17,147 nucleotides of DNA from DASSLY01 sp035689185 (GTDB lineage: Bacteria; Actinomycetota; Actinomycetes; Actinomycetales; Dermatophilaceae), in NCBI GenBank assembly GCA_035689185.1, contig DASSLY010000062.1:1-17147 (forward strand), given 5' to 3'. Below are positions 6,759-13,011 of the stretch, in pieces. The notes below the pieces were generated by a model that saw only the letters and a program-made list of their open reading frames with translations, had not been told where the DNA came from and searched no databases. Numbering within the stretch: the first letter of the stretch is position 1; each line of letters opens with the position of its first letter. A program made the translations under genes and the position numbers.

Positions 6759-8273
6759 ATGGTGAGCTTCGTGGACCGCGTCGTGCTGCACCTCGCCGCC
6801 GGCGACGGCGGCAACGGGGTCGCCTCGGTTCGGCGAGAGAAGTTCAAGCCGCTCGGCGGCCCGGACGGGGGCAACGGTGGGCGCGGGGGCGACGTCGTGC
6901 TCGTCGTGGACCCGCAGGCGACCACGCTGCTGGACTACCACCACAGCCCGCACCGGCGGGCCACGAGCGGCCACCAGGGAGCGGGCGAAGACCGCAACGG
7001 CGCCGACGGCGAGGACCTTTTGCTGCCGGTCCCGCCGGGAACCGTCGTGAAGTCGAGCGGCGGGGCCGTCCTCGCTGACCTGGTCGAGGGCGGGTCTCGG
7101 TATGTCGCCGCGTACGGTGGGCGCGGAGGGCTGGGCAACCGGGCCCTCGCCTCGCCGCGGCGCAAGGCGCCCGGGTTCGCGTTGCTCGGCGAGCCGGGGG
7201 ACGCCCTCGACATCGTGCTGGAGCTGAAGTCGCTCGCCGACGTCGCGCTCATCGGGTTTCCCTCCGCGGGCAAGTCCAGCCTGGTCTCGACGCTGTCGGC
7301 GGCGCGGCCGAAGATCGCCGACTACCCGTTCACCACGCTGGTGCCCAACCTCGGCGTGGTGACTGCGGGGGAGGAGCGGTTTACCGTCGCCGACGTGCCG
7401 GGCCTCATCCCGGGTGCGTCCCAGGGCCGCGGTCTCGGCCTGGACTTCCTGCGCCACGTGGAACGCTGCTCGGTGCTGGTGCACGTCATCGACTGCGCGA
7501 CGCTGGAGCCGGGACGCGACCCGCTCACCGACTTCCACGTCATCGAGACCGAGCTGGCCGCATACGTCCCGGACGCCTCGCTCGGCGGGCGGCCGCTGTC
7601 GCAGCGGCCCCGAGTCGTGGTCTTGAACAAGGCCGACGTGCCCGAGGCCCGTGACCTGGCCGAGCTCGTCGCCCCTGAGCTGCGCGAACGCGGGCTGGAA
7701 GTGCACGTCGTGTCGGCGGCCGCGCGCACGGGGCTGCGCGAGCTGGGCTTCGCCCTGGCCCGGCACGTGGCGAAGGCGCGTGCGGCGATACCGGCCGAGG
7801 TCGCGCCTCGGATCGTCTTGCGGCCGCGCGCGGTGAACCAGCAGGAGTTCAGCGTCCAGCGCGAGCGCACCGGGGACGGTGAGGTCTTCCGGGTGCTTGG
7901 CGAGCGGCCGACTCGCTGGGTGCGGCAGACCGACTTCAGCAACGACGAGGCGGTGGGCTACCTGGCCGACCGGCTGCAGCGCCTCGGCGTCGAGGACGCG
8001 CTTGTCAGAGCTGGGGCGGTCGCCGGCTCGGCCGTGGTCATCGGCCCGGCGGACAACGCGGTGGTCTTCGACTGGGAGCCGTCCCTGGTCGCCGGTGCCG
8101 AGCTGCTCGGCGGGCCGCGCGGGACCGACGTGCGGATGCAGCAACGGCATCGCGCGACCCGGGAGCAGAAGCGGGCCGAGCACGACGAGCGACGCGCGGA
8201 GCGGGCCGCCGGGCGCGCGGCCCTTGCCTCCGAGCGCGACGCCGGTCATTGGACCGTCCCGGACCAGACGTGA
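6759..8273 (+). CDS. obgE: Obg family GTPase (ObgE/CgtA)
   Basis: GTPase acting in late 50S subunit assembly and linked to stringent and growth control. It has 504 residues. The Gly-rich Obg fold spans about 1-158 (GDGGNG, GGPDGGNGGRGGD). The GTPase domain has G1 GFPSAGKSS at 166-174, G2 in PFTT, G3 DVPGL at 212 and G4 NKAD at 290. An OCT domain spans about 340-430 (QQEFSVQRERTGDGEVFRVLG, then WVRQTDFSNDEAV). A highly charged tail (QQRHRATREQKRAEHDERR) ends the protein, as in other actinobacterial Obg. ATG 6759 has SD AAAGGA at 6743-6748. The stop TGA overlaps the proB GTG as GTGA, implying translational coupling. Confidence 0.97.
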   Translation: MVSFVDRVVLHLAAGDGGNGVASVRREKFKPLGGPDGGNGGRGGDVVLVVDPQATTLLDYHHSPHRRATSGHQGAGEDRNGADGEDLLLPVPPGTVVKSSGGAVLADLVEGGSRYVAAYGGRGGLGNRALASPRRKAPGFALLGEPGDALDIVLELKSLADVALIGFPSAGKSSLVSTLSAARPKIADYPFTTLVPNLGVVTAGEERFTVADVPGLIPGASQGRGLGLDFLRHVERCSVLVHVIDCATLEPGRDPLTDFHVIETELAAYVPDASLGGRPLSQRPRVVVLNKADVPEARDLAELVAPELRERGLEVHVVSAAARTGLRELGFALARHVAKARAAIPAEVAPRIVLRPRAVNQQEFSVQRERTGDGEVFRVLGERPTRWVRQTDFSNDEAVGYLADRLQRLGVEDALVRAGAVAGSAVVIGPADNAVVFDWEPSLVAGAELLGGPRGTDVRMQQRHRATREQKRAEHDERRAERAAGRAALASERDAGHWTVPDQT

Positions 8274-9385
8274 CCGACCCGCGCCAGGTGTTCGCGACCG
8301 CGCGCCGGGTGGTCGTGAAGGTCGGCTCGTCGTCGTTGACCCAGGCCGGAGGCGGGCTGGACGGCGACCGGCTGCGGGTGCTCGTCGACCTGCTGGCCGC
8401 GACGCGGCTGACCGGCCGGCAGGTGGTCCTGGTCTCGTCCGGGGCGATCGCGGCCGGCTTGCTGCCGCTGGGGCTGGTGCGCCGGCCGCGGGACCTGGCC
8501 ACCCAGCAGGCGGCGGCCAGCGTGGGTCAGGGCGCCCTGGTGGCGGCATACACCAGGGCGTTCGCAGCATTCGGGCTCACCGTGGGCCAGGTGCTGCTGA
8601 CCGCCGACGACGTCACCCGCCGCTCGCACTACGCCAACGCCCGGCGCACCCTCGACCGGCTGCTCGACCTCGGTGTCGTGCCGGTGGTGAACGAGAACGA
8701 CACGGTTGCCACCCACGAGATCCGGTTCGGCGACAACGACCGGCTGGCGGCGCTGGTCGCGCACCTGGTCCACGCCGACGCGCTGGTCCTGCTCTCCGAC
8801 GTGGACGCCCTGTATGACGGGCCGCCGGCGCGCGGCGGCGCGGCCCGGATCCCGCTGGTCGCCGCGGCCGAGGACCTCACGGGTGTCCGGCTCGGCGGCG
8901 TCGGCTCCGGGGTGGGCACGGGGGGAATGGCGACCAAGGTCGAGGCCGCGGCCATCGCCACCGCGGCCGGCATCCCGACGCTGCTGACCTCATCGGCCCT
9001 GGCCGGCCCGGGCCTGCGGGGTGAGGACGTGGGGACGGTGTTCCTGCCGACAGGCGGCCGGCGGGCCTCCCGGATGCTGTGGCTGGCACACGCCACCGAC
9101 CCGCGCGGCAGCCTGATCCTGGACGCCGGGGCCGTCGCCGCCGTCGTCGACCGGCGCAAGTCCCTGCTGCCCGCCGGCATCATCGCCGTGCAGGGCAGCT
9201 TCGACGCCGGCGACCCGGTCGACGTGTGCGACGAGGGCGGCCGGGCCGTGGCCCGGGGGCTGGTGAACTACGGCTCCGCGGAACTGCCCGACCTGCTCGG
9301 CCGGTCGACCCGCGACCTGGCTCGCGAACTCGGCTCGGCCTACGAGCGCGAGGTCGTCCACCGCGACGACCTCGTCCTGCTCTAA
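8270..9385 (+). CDS. proB: Glutamate 5-kinase
   Basis: Phosphorylates L-glutamate to gamma-glutamyl phosphate, the first and feedback-controlled step of proline synthesis. GTG 8270 is chosen because it overlaps the obgE stop by four bases and gives 371 residues (E. coli 367); the upstream TTG at 8249 would only add seven residues inside obgE. The amino acid kinase domain shows KVGSSSL at 17, SSGAIAAG, NENDTV at 141 (glutamate site), GDNDRLAAL and GTGGMATK. A PUA domain follows at about 279-355 (RGSLILDAGAVAAVVDRRKS). There is no convincing SD, consistent with coupling to obgE. A large palindrome starts 17 bases after its stop. proA lies 180 bases downstream with its own apparent promoter. Confidence 0.96.
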   Translation: MTDPRQVFATARRVVVKVGSSSLTQAGGGLDGDRLRVLVDLLAATRLTGRQVVLVSSGAIAAGLLPLGLVRRPRDLATQQAAASVGQGALVAAYTRAFAAFGLTVGQVLLTADDVTRRSHYANARRTLDRLLDLGVVPVVNENDTVATHEIRFGDNDRLAALVAHLVHADALVLLSDVDALYDGPPARGGAARIPLVAAAEDLTGVRLGGVGSGVGTGGMATKVEAAAIATAAGIPTLLTSSALAGPGLRGEDVGTVFLPTGGRRASRMLWLAHATDPRGSLILDAGAVAAVVDRRKSLLPAGIIAVQGSFDAGDPVDVCDEGGRAVARGLVNYGSAELPDLLGRSTRDLARELGSAYEREVVHRDDLVLL

Positions 9386-9402
9386 CCGCCCGCCCCTTTG
9401 GA

Positions 9403-9475
9403 CCGCTTGTTGCTCCGGGAGCACCGTTTTCCGGCCCGACGCGGCCTGATTCGGGGCTTTCGGAGCAACAAGCGG
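9403..9475 (+). repeat. Palindromic element with 15-bp perfect inverted repeats between proB and proA
   Basis: Bases 9403-9417 (CCGCTTGTTGCTCCG) are the exact reverse complement of 9461-9475. Pairing continues inward for five more positions, two of them G-T, giving a stem of about 20 bp with a 33-base loop (9423-9455). It has no open frame and begins 17 bases past the proB stop. It could be a bidirectional terminator, a REP/MITE-like intergenic repeat, or both. Confidence 0.85.
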
Positions 9476-9516
9476 GTTCGGGTGGGGGTGAGGCGCGGGT
9501 TCGGGTGGGGTGAGGC
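9472..9516 (+). repeat. G-rich tandem repeat upstream of proA
   Basis: Two near-identical units at 9472-9494 (23 bp) and 9495-9516 (22 bp) differ by one G in a G-run. Each reads GCGGGTTCGGGTGGGG, then (G)TGAGGC. A third, diverged unit starts at 9517 and merges into the G-quadruplex motif. Confidence 0.85.
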
Positions 9517-9523
9517 GCGGGTT

Positions 9524-9543
9524 GGGGCGGGGTGGGGGCGGGG
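9524..9543 (+). promoter_or_regulatory. Four-tetrad G-quadruplex motif at the proA promoter
   Basis: Four runs of at least four G (9524-9527, 9529-9532, 9534-9538, 9540-9543) are separated by single-base loops C, T and C. This is the pattern expected to give a very stable parallel quadruplex. It lies about 10-30 bases upstream of the proposed -10 box, so it overlaps the -35 region rather than the transcript of a leaderless proA. It would be in the RNA only if proB transcripts read through. Confidence 0.7.
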
Positions 9544-9553
9544 CGCGCGGGCA

Positions 9554-9559
9554 TAGGCT
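9554..9559 (+). promoter_or_regulatory. Putative -10 box (TAGGCT) for leaderless proA
   Basis: TAGGCT fits the actinobacterial -10 consensus TANNNT and ends six bases before the GTG at 9566. That spacing puts the transcription start at or near the start codon. No SD precedes the GTG, which supports leaderless initiation. Confidence 0.6.
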
Positions 9560-9565
9560 GGGCCG

Positions 9566-10849
9566 GTGAGTGAGATCGACGACACCGTGAGGGCGCATGT
9601 CACCGACCTGGCCACCAGGGCCCGGGCGGCTTCGCGGCGGCTGGCGCTGTTGCCCCGGGGCGCCAAGGACGCCGTGCTGTCGGACATGGCCGACGCGCTC
9701 GACGCGGCGACGGAGCAGATCGTCGCCGCCAACGAGGAGGACATCCAGCGCGGCCGTGACACCGGCCTGCCCGAGCACCTCATCGACCGCCTCCGGCTGG
9801 ACGCGAAGCGCGTGCACGCCGTGGCCGACGCGCTGCGGGACATCGCCCGGCTGCCCGACCCGGTCGGTGAGGTGGTCCGCGGGTCGACCCTGGCGAACGG
9901 GCTGCAGATCCGCCAGGTCCGGGTCCCGATGGGCGTGCTGGGCATGATCTATGAGGCCCGGCCCAACGTGACCGTCGACGCGGCCGGCCTGGCGCTGAAG
10001 TCCGGCAACGCCGTGATCCTGCGCGGCGGGTCCGCTGCCGCCAGCACCAACCGGGCGCTGGTCGCGGTGCTCCGGGCGACCCTGGACGGGCACGAGCTGC
10101 CGGCCGATGCCGTGACCCTGCTGGACGAGGGTGGCCGGGACGCCGTCCGAGCCCTGATGACCGCACGCGGGCTGGTCGACGTGCTGATCCCTCGCGGCGG
10201 CGCCGAGCTGATCCAGACCGTGGTCCGGGAGTCGACCGTACCCGTCATCGAGACCGGGGTCGGCAACTGCCACGTCTACGTCGACGCCTCGGCCGACCTG
10301 GACAAGGCGTTGCCGATCGCGGTGAACTCCAAGACCCACCGCGTCAGCGTCTGCAACAGCGCCGAGTCGCTGCTGGTCCACCGCGCCGTCGCGGCGCAGT
10401 TCCTGCCGAAGGCTCTGGCCGCGCTGGGCGCGGAGGGGGTCCGCATCCATGGCGACGCGGAGGTCGAGCCGCACGCGCAGGCGGCCGGCGCGGCATACGA
10501 GCTGGCGACCGACGCGGACTTCGCCCAGGAGTACCTCAGCCTCGACCTCAGCGTCAGGGTTGTCGACAGCCTGGACCAGGCGATCGAGCACATCCGAGAG
10601 TTCGGCACCGGGCACACCGAGGCGATCGTCACCGAGGACCGGGCAGCCGCGCGCCGGTTCACCGCCGAGGTGGACGCGGCCGCGGTCATCGTGAACGCCT
10701 CGACCCGGTTCACCGACGGCGGTGAGTTCGGCTTCGGCGCCGAGATCGGCATCTCCACCCAGAAGCTGCACGCGCGCGGTCCGATGGCCCTGCCGGAGCT
10801 CACCACCACCAAGTGGATCGTCGAGGGGGACGGCCAGATCCGCCGCTGA
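9566..10849 (+). CDS. proA: Gamma-glutamyl phosphate reductase (glutamate-5-semialdehyde dehydrogenase)
   Basis: NADPH-dependent reduction of gamma-glutamyl phosphate to glutamate-5-semialdehyde, the second step of proline synthesis, on the product of proB. The protein has 427 residues, near the usual 415-430. Family motifs include GMIYEARPNVTVDAAGLALKS, LRGGSAA, LIPRGGAELI and VIETGVGNCHVYVD. The catalytic cysteine is C263 in SVCNSAESLL. The C-terminal FGFGAEIGISTQKLHARGPM stretch is diagnostic. GTG 9566 is preceded by TAGGCT at -10 spacing and no SD. Unlike a compact proBA operon, proB and proA are here split by a palindrome and a G-rich repeat. Confidence 0.97.
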   Translation: MSEIDDTVRAHVTDLATRARAASRRLALLPRGAKDAVLSDMADALDAATEQIVAANEEDIQRGRDTGLPEHLIDRLRLDAKRVHAVADALRDIARLPDPVGEVVRGSTLANGLQIRQVRVPMGVLGMIYEARPNVTVDAAGLALKSGNAVILRGGSAAASTNRALVAVLRATLDGHELPADAVTLLDEGGRDAVRALMTARGLVDVLIPRGGAELIQTVVRESTVPVIETGVGNCHVYVDASADLDKALPIAVNSKTHRVSVCNSAESLLVHRAVAAQFLPKALAALGAEGVRIHGDAEVEPHAQAAGAAYELATDADFAQEYLSLDLSVRVVDSLDQAIEHIREFGTGHTEAIVTEDRAAARRFTAEVDAAAVIVNASTRFTDGGEFGFGAEIGISTQKLHARGPMALPELTTTKWIVEGDGQIRR

Positions 10850-10852
10850 TGG

Positions 10853-10858
10853 CAGGAT
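10853..10858 (+). promoter_or_regulatory. Weak -10 candidate (CAGGAT) for the methyltransferase gene
   Basis: CAGGAT lies eight bases before the GTG at 10867, and there is no SD. It matches TANNNT except for the first base. The gene could instead be read from the proA transcript, since the gap is only 17 bases. Confidence 0.3.
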
Positions 10859-10866
10859 GACCCCCC

Positions 10867-11556
10867 GTGGAGGGCACCGAGGTCCGCAAGGTTGCTGAGC
10901 TGGAGGACCGGAACTGGTGGTATGCCGAGCGCCGGCACCTGCTCGCGCGTGCCCTGCGGGGGGTGGCACCCGGGCGCGCGGTGGACGTCGGCGCCGCCGG
11001 CGGCGGCAACACCCGGGTGCTGCGTCAGCTCGGCTGGGACGCTGCGGCGCTGGAGTACGGCGCCGACGGCGCCGAGGTCGCCCGGGAGCGGGGCCTGCCC
11101 GTGGTTCGCGCGGACGCGACGTTCCTGCCCCTGGCGGACCAGTCGCTGGACCTCGTCGTCGCCTTCGACGTGCTCGAGCACCTGGTCGAGGACGGACGGT
11201 GCGCGGCGGAGGTGCACCGGGTGCTCAGGCCCGGCGGGCGGTTCCAGGTCGCCGTGCCATGCGACCCCGCCCTGTGGTCTGCCCACGACGACGCGGTCGA
11301 CCACGTCCGCCGCTACACCCGGCGGACGCTGACCGACGTGCTCGAAGGCAACGGGTTCACCGTCGAGGCGATGAGCTCGTGGATGGTGCTGCTGCGGCCG
11401 GTGGTCTGGCTGCGCCGCCGACGGTCCAGCGGCAGCGACCTCACCGAGCTGCCGTGGCTGGTCAACGCGGGACTGCGCTCGATCGTGGTGCTGGAGCGGT
11501 ACCTGCCGGTGAGGGGGCTGCCGGGAGTGACGCTGCTGGTGACCGCGCGCCGGTGA
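10867..11556 (+). CDS. Class I SAM-dependent methyltransferase
   Basis: A 229-residue Rossmann-fold methyltransferase. Motif I is VDVGAAGGGNT (39-49), which binds AdoMet. The post-motif acidic position is within ALEYGADG, and DLVVAFDVLEHL (95-106) is the typical motif II region before LRPGGRFQVAVP. The N-terminal EDRNWWYAERR segment and WSAHDDAVDHVRRYTRRTL (137-155) are seen in methyltransferases that often sit beside glycosyltransferases. The substrate is not known and could be a lipid-linked or surface glycan. No signal peptide is present. Its last 95 bases overlap the 3' end of the convergent glycosyltransferase gene. This pair interrupts the frequent proA - small membrane protein - nadD order. 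Confidence 0.88.
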   Translation: MEGTEVRKVAELEDRNWWYAERRHLLARALRGVAPGRAVDVGAAGGGNTRVLRQLGWDAAALEYGADGAEVARERGLPVVRADATFLPLADQSLDLVVAFDVLEHLVEDGRCAAEVHRVLRPGGRFQVAVPCDPALWSAHDDAVDHVRRYTRRTLTDVLEGNGFTVEAMSSWMVLLRPVVWLRRRRSSGSDLTELPWLVNAGLRSIVVLERYLPVRGLPGVTLLVTARR

Positions 11557-12514
11557 CCGGATCCTCCGCTGCGGCGTGCAGCGAGTCGTAGGCGACGAAG
11601 AACGAGGGGCGCCCCTGCAGCATCGTGTACATCCGCCCGACGTACTCGCCCAGCAGCCCGACGCACAGCAGCTGCACCGCACCGACGGCCGCGACCGTCA
11701 CCACCGTCGAGGTCCACCCGGCCACGGTACGGCCGAGCACCGAGGCCAGCAGGGCGTACCCCAGCAGTCCCAGCGCCGCCAGCCCGCCACCCAGCCCGAA
11801 CCAGGTGGCCAACCGCAGCGGCGCCGTGGAGAAGCCGGTCACGCTGTCCACGGACAGGCGCACCATCCGGGCCAGGGTGTACTTCGACCGCCCGGCGGCC
11901 CGTGCCTCGCGCCGGTAGCCCACGGTCGCCGAGGGGAACCCCAGCGCCGGCACCACGAACCGCAGCACCCGGTGGTGCTCCGGCAGCGCGTTGACGGCGT
12001 CCACGGTCGCGCGGGACATGAGCCGGAAGTCGCCCGCGTCCGGCGGCGCCGTCGTCCCGGACAACCGGCGGATCAGCCGGTAGAACAGCCGGGCCGAGCC
12101 CCGCTTGAACGCCGAGTCGGACGAGCGGTCCGCCCGCACGGCATACACGACGTCCACCCCGTCGCGGCGGGCGACGGACAGCATCGCGGCCAGCGTCTCC
12201 GGGGGATCCTGCAGGTCGGCGTCCAGCGTCGCGACGTAACGCCCGCGGGCGGCAGCCAGTCCGGCCGAGATGGCCGCCTGGTGCCCCGCGTTCGCCCGCA
12301 GCCGCAGCACCCGCAGCTGCGGCCAGTCGCGCCTGTACCGCTGCAGCAGCACGGGGGTCGCGTCGCGGCTTCCGTCGTCGACGGCCACCACCTCGTATGC
12401 CGGGTGGCCGGGCAGCGCGTCCAGGGCCGACCGCAACCGCTGCACGAGCAGCGGCAGCACGTCAGCCTCGTCGTACATCGGCACGACGACAGACAGGGTT
12501 ACTTGCCCGGACAT
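11462..12514 (-). CDS. Membrane-anchored family 2 glycosyltransferase (DPM1/GtrB-like)
   Basis: Probably transfers a sugar from a nucleotide donor to polyprenyl phosphate at the inner face of the membrane. From ATG at 12514 it has 350 residues. The GT-A domain has VVVPMYDEADVL at 9-20, VDDGSRDATP at 45 and the metal-binding DAD at 98-100 in LDADLQDPPE. GDFRLMSR follows at 161-168. Two transmembrane helices lie at about 234-260 and 270-292, as in GtrB-like enzymes. A low-complexity Ala/Pro/Ser tail (about 318-350) encodes most of the overlap with the methyltransferase gene. The ATG at 12670 would add 52 residues made of repeat-encoded 11-residue units and is rejected. TACGCT (12522-12527, minus strand) seven bases before ATG 12514 supports leaderless initiation there. 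Sugar specificity cannot be read from sequence. Confidence 0.88.
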   Translation of the reverse strand: MSGQVTLSVVVPMYDEADVLPLLVQRLRSALDALPGHPAYEVVAVDDGSRDATPVLLQRYRRDWPQLRVLRLRANAGHQAAISAGLAAARGRYVATLDADLQDPPETLAAMLSVARRDGVDVVYAVRADRSSDSAFKRGSARLFYRLIRRLSGTTAPPDAGDFRLMSRATVDAVNALPEHHRVLRFVVPALGFPSATVGYRREARAAGRSKYTLARMVRLSVDSVTGFSTAPLRLATWFGLGGGLAALGLLGYALLASVLGRTVAGWTSTVVTVAAVGAVQLLCVGLLGEYVGRMYTMLQGRPSFFVAYDSLHAAAEDPVTGARSPAASLPAAPSPAGTAPAPRSSAVPR

Positions 12515-12521
12515 TGCTGGC

Positions 12522-12527
12522 AGCGTA
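12522..12527 (-). promoter_or_regulatory. Putative -10 box (TACGCT) for the glycosyltransferase gene
   Basis: On the minus strand TACGCT is followed by seven bases and then ATG, with no SD. This matches the TANNNT leaderless pattern and supports the start at 12514. No clear -35 is seen. Confidence 0.55.
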
Positions 12528-12548
12528 GTTGAGCCGGCTGAGCCTGCG

Positions 12549-12680
12549 TTGTCCGAACGTGCCCGCGCCCAGGGCCCCGGGTTGCCAGGACGTTGCCGCG
12601 CCCAGCGCCCCGCCTTGCCAGAACGTGGCCGCGCCCAGCGCCCCGGGTTGTCGGAACGTGGCCGCGCCATGACCCGGCCA
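12549..12680. repeat. 33-bp tandem repeat, four copies
   Basis: Units start at 12549, 12582, 12615 and 12648, each opening with TTGYC then GAACGT-like bases, followed by GCCGCGCCCAG and CGCCCCGGG-like ends. Copies 1 and 2 each match copy 3 at 29 of 33 bases. Copy 4 matches over its first 22 bases and then diverges. The array fills most of the divergent spacer between the glycosyltransferase and the small membrane protein. Because 33 is a multiple of three, frames stay open through it on both strands, which creates false N-terminal extensions. Confidence 0.9.
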
Positions 12681-12683
12681 CTT

Positions 12684-12695
12684 CTGACAAGTCAG
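12684..12695. promoter_or_regulatory. Short palindrome upstream of the small membrane protein promoter
   Basis: CTGAC-AA-GTCAG is a perfect 5-2-5 inverted repeat lying 19 bases upstream of the TAGGCT box, over the expected -35 position. It could be an operator, but it is short and may be chance. Confidence 0.3.
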
Positions 12696-12714
12696 GGAGG
12701 GCGGGGGTCTTCGC

Positions 12715-12720
12715 TAGGCT
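12715..12720 (+). promoter_or_regulatory. Putative -10 box (TAGGCT) for leaderless small membrane protein gene
   Basis: TAGGCT ends seven bases before ATG 12728, and no SD is present. The hexamer is identical to the proA -10 candidate. The transcript would start at or near the ATG and probably continues into nadD, rsfS and the phosphatase gene. Confidence 0.6.
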
Positions 12721-12727
12721 GGGGCTC

Positions 12728-12955
12728 ATGTCGCTCGCCGCCGTCCTCGTCCCGCTCGCCGCCGGAGCCGAGAAGGTCCCGAACCCGTTGCCGATGCCCG
12801 TGATCTGGTTCGGGATCTTGTCCATCCTGGCGTTCGCGGCGCTGCTGGCGATCACCTGGTCGTTCCGCAACACCGGGGCGAAGGCCGACCAGGCCAAGGC
12901 CCGCCGCGACGGCACCGGCGCCAGCATGGGCGCGGGGACCGGGGGTCACCACTGA
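12728..12955 (+). CDS. Small single-pass membrane protein
   Basis: A 75-residue protein from ATG 12728. After a short hydrophobic, Ala-rich N-terminus and a KVPNPLPMP segment, one transmembrane helix spans about residues 25-46 (VIWFGILSILAFAALLAITW). A short basic, Gly-rich tail ending GGHH follows. Small proteins of this type, with an Asn-Pro-(Leu/Ile)-Pro segment before one helix, are common just upstream of nadD in actinobacteria; no function is known to me. A longer frame from 12593 is rejected because its extra residues come from the tandem repeat and a -10 box sits right before ATG 12728. The stop is followed by a 7-bp hairpin and the nadD region. Confidence 0.75.
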   Translation: MSLAAVLVPLAAGAEKVPNPLPMPVIWFGILSILAFAALLAITWSFRNTGAKADQAKARRDGTGASMGAGTGGHH

Positions 12956-12959
12956 GCTC

Positions 12960-12984
12960 GCCCGCCGGGGGCGGGCAAGAGGAG
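12960..12984 (+). promoter_or_regulatory. Hairpin and strong SD in front of nadD
   Basis: GCCCGCC (12960-12966), loop GGG and GGCGGGC (12970-12976) form a 7-bp all-GC stem. It is abutted by AAGAGGAG (12977-12984), a strong SD. The SD is 27 bases from the first ATG of nadD (13012), too far for normal use, and points to initiation near 12990-12997. Confidence 0.5.
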
Positions 12985-13011
12985 CCCCGTCGCCGCATCC
13001 GCCTGGGGGTC

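Noticed and set aside
5142..8570. A 1142-residue open frame on the minus strand across the rne end, rplU, rpmA, obgE and the proB start
   Set aside because: Arg/Pro/Ala-rich, no recognisable motif, and antisense to five well-supported genes. Long antisense frames are normal in DNA this GC-rich.
12515..12670. N-terminal extension of the glycosyltransferase to ATG 12670
   Set aside because: The extra 52 residues are translated 33-bp repeats plus promoter sequence; the family begins at the VVVPMYDE segment, just after ATG 12514.
12593..12727. N-terminal extension of the small membrane protein to 12593
   Set aside because: The added residues come from the tandem repeat, and a TAGGCT -10 box lies seven bases before the chosen ATG.
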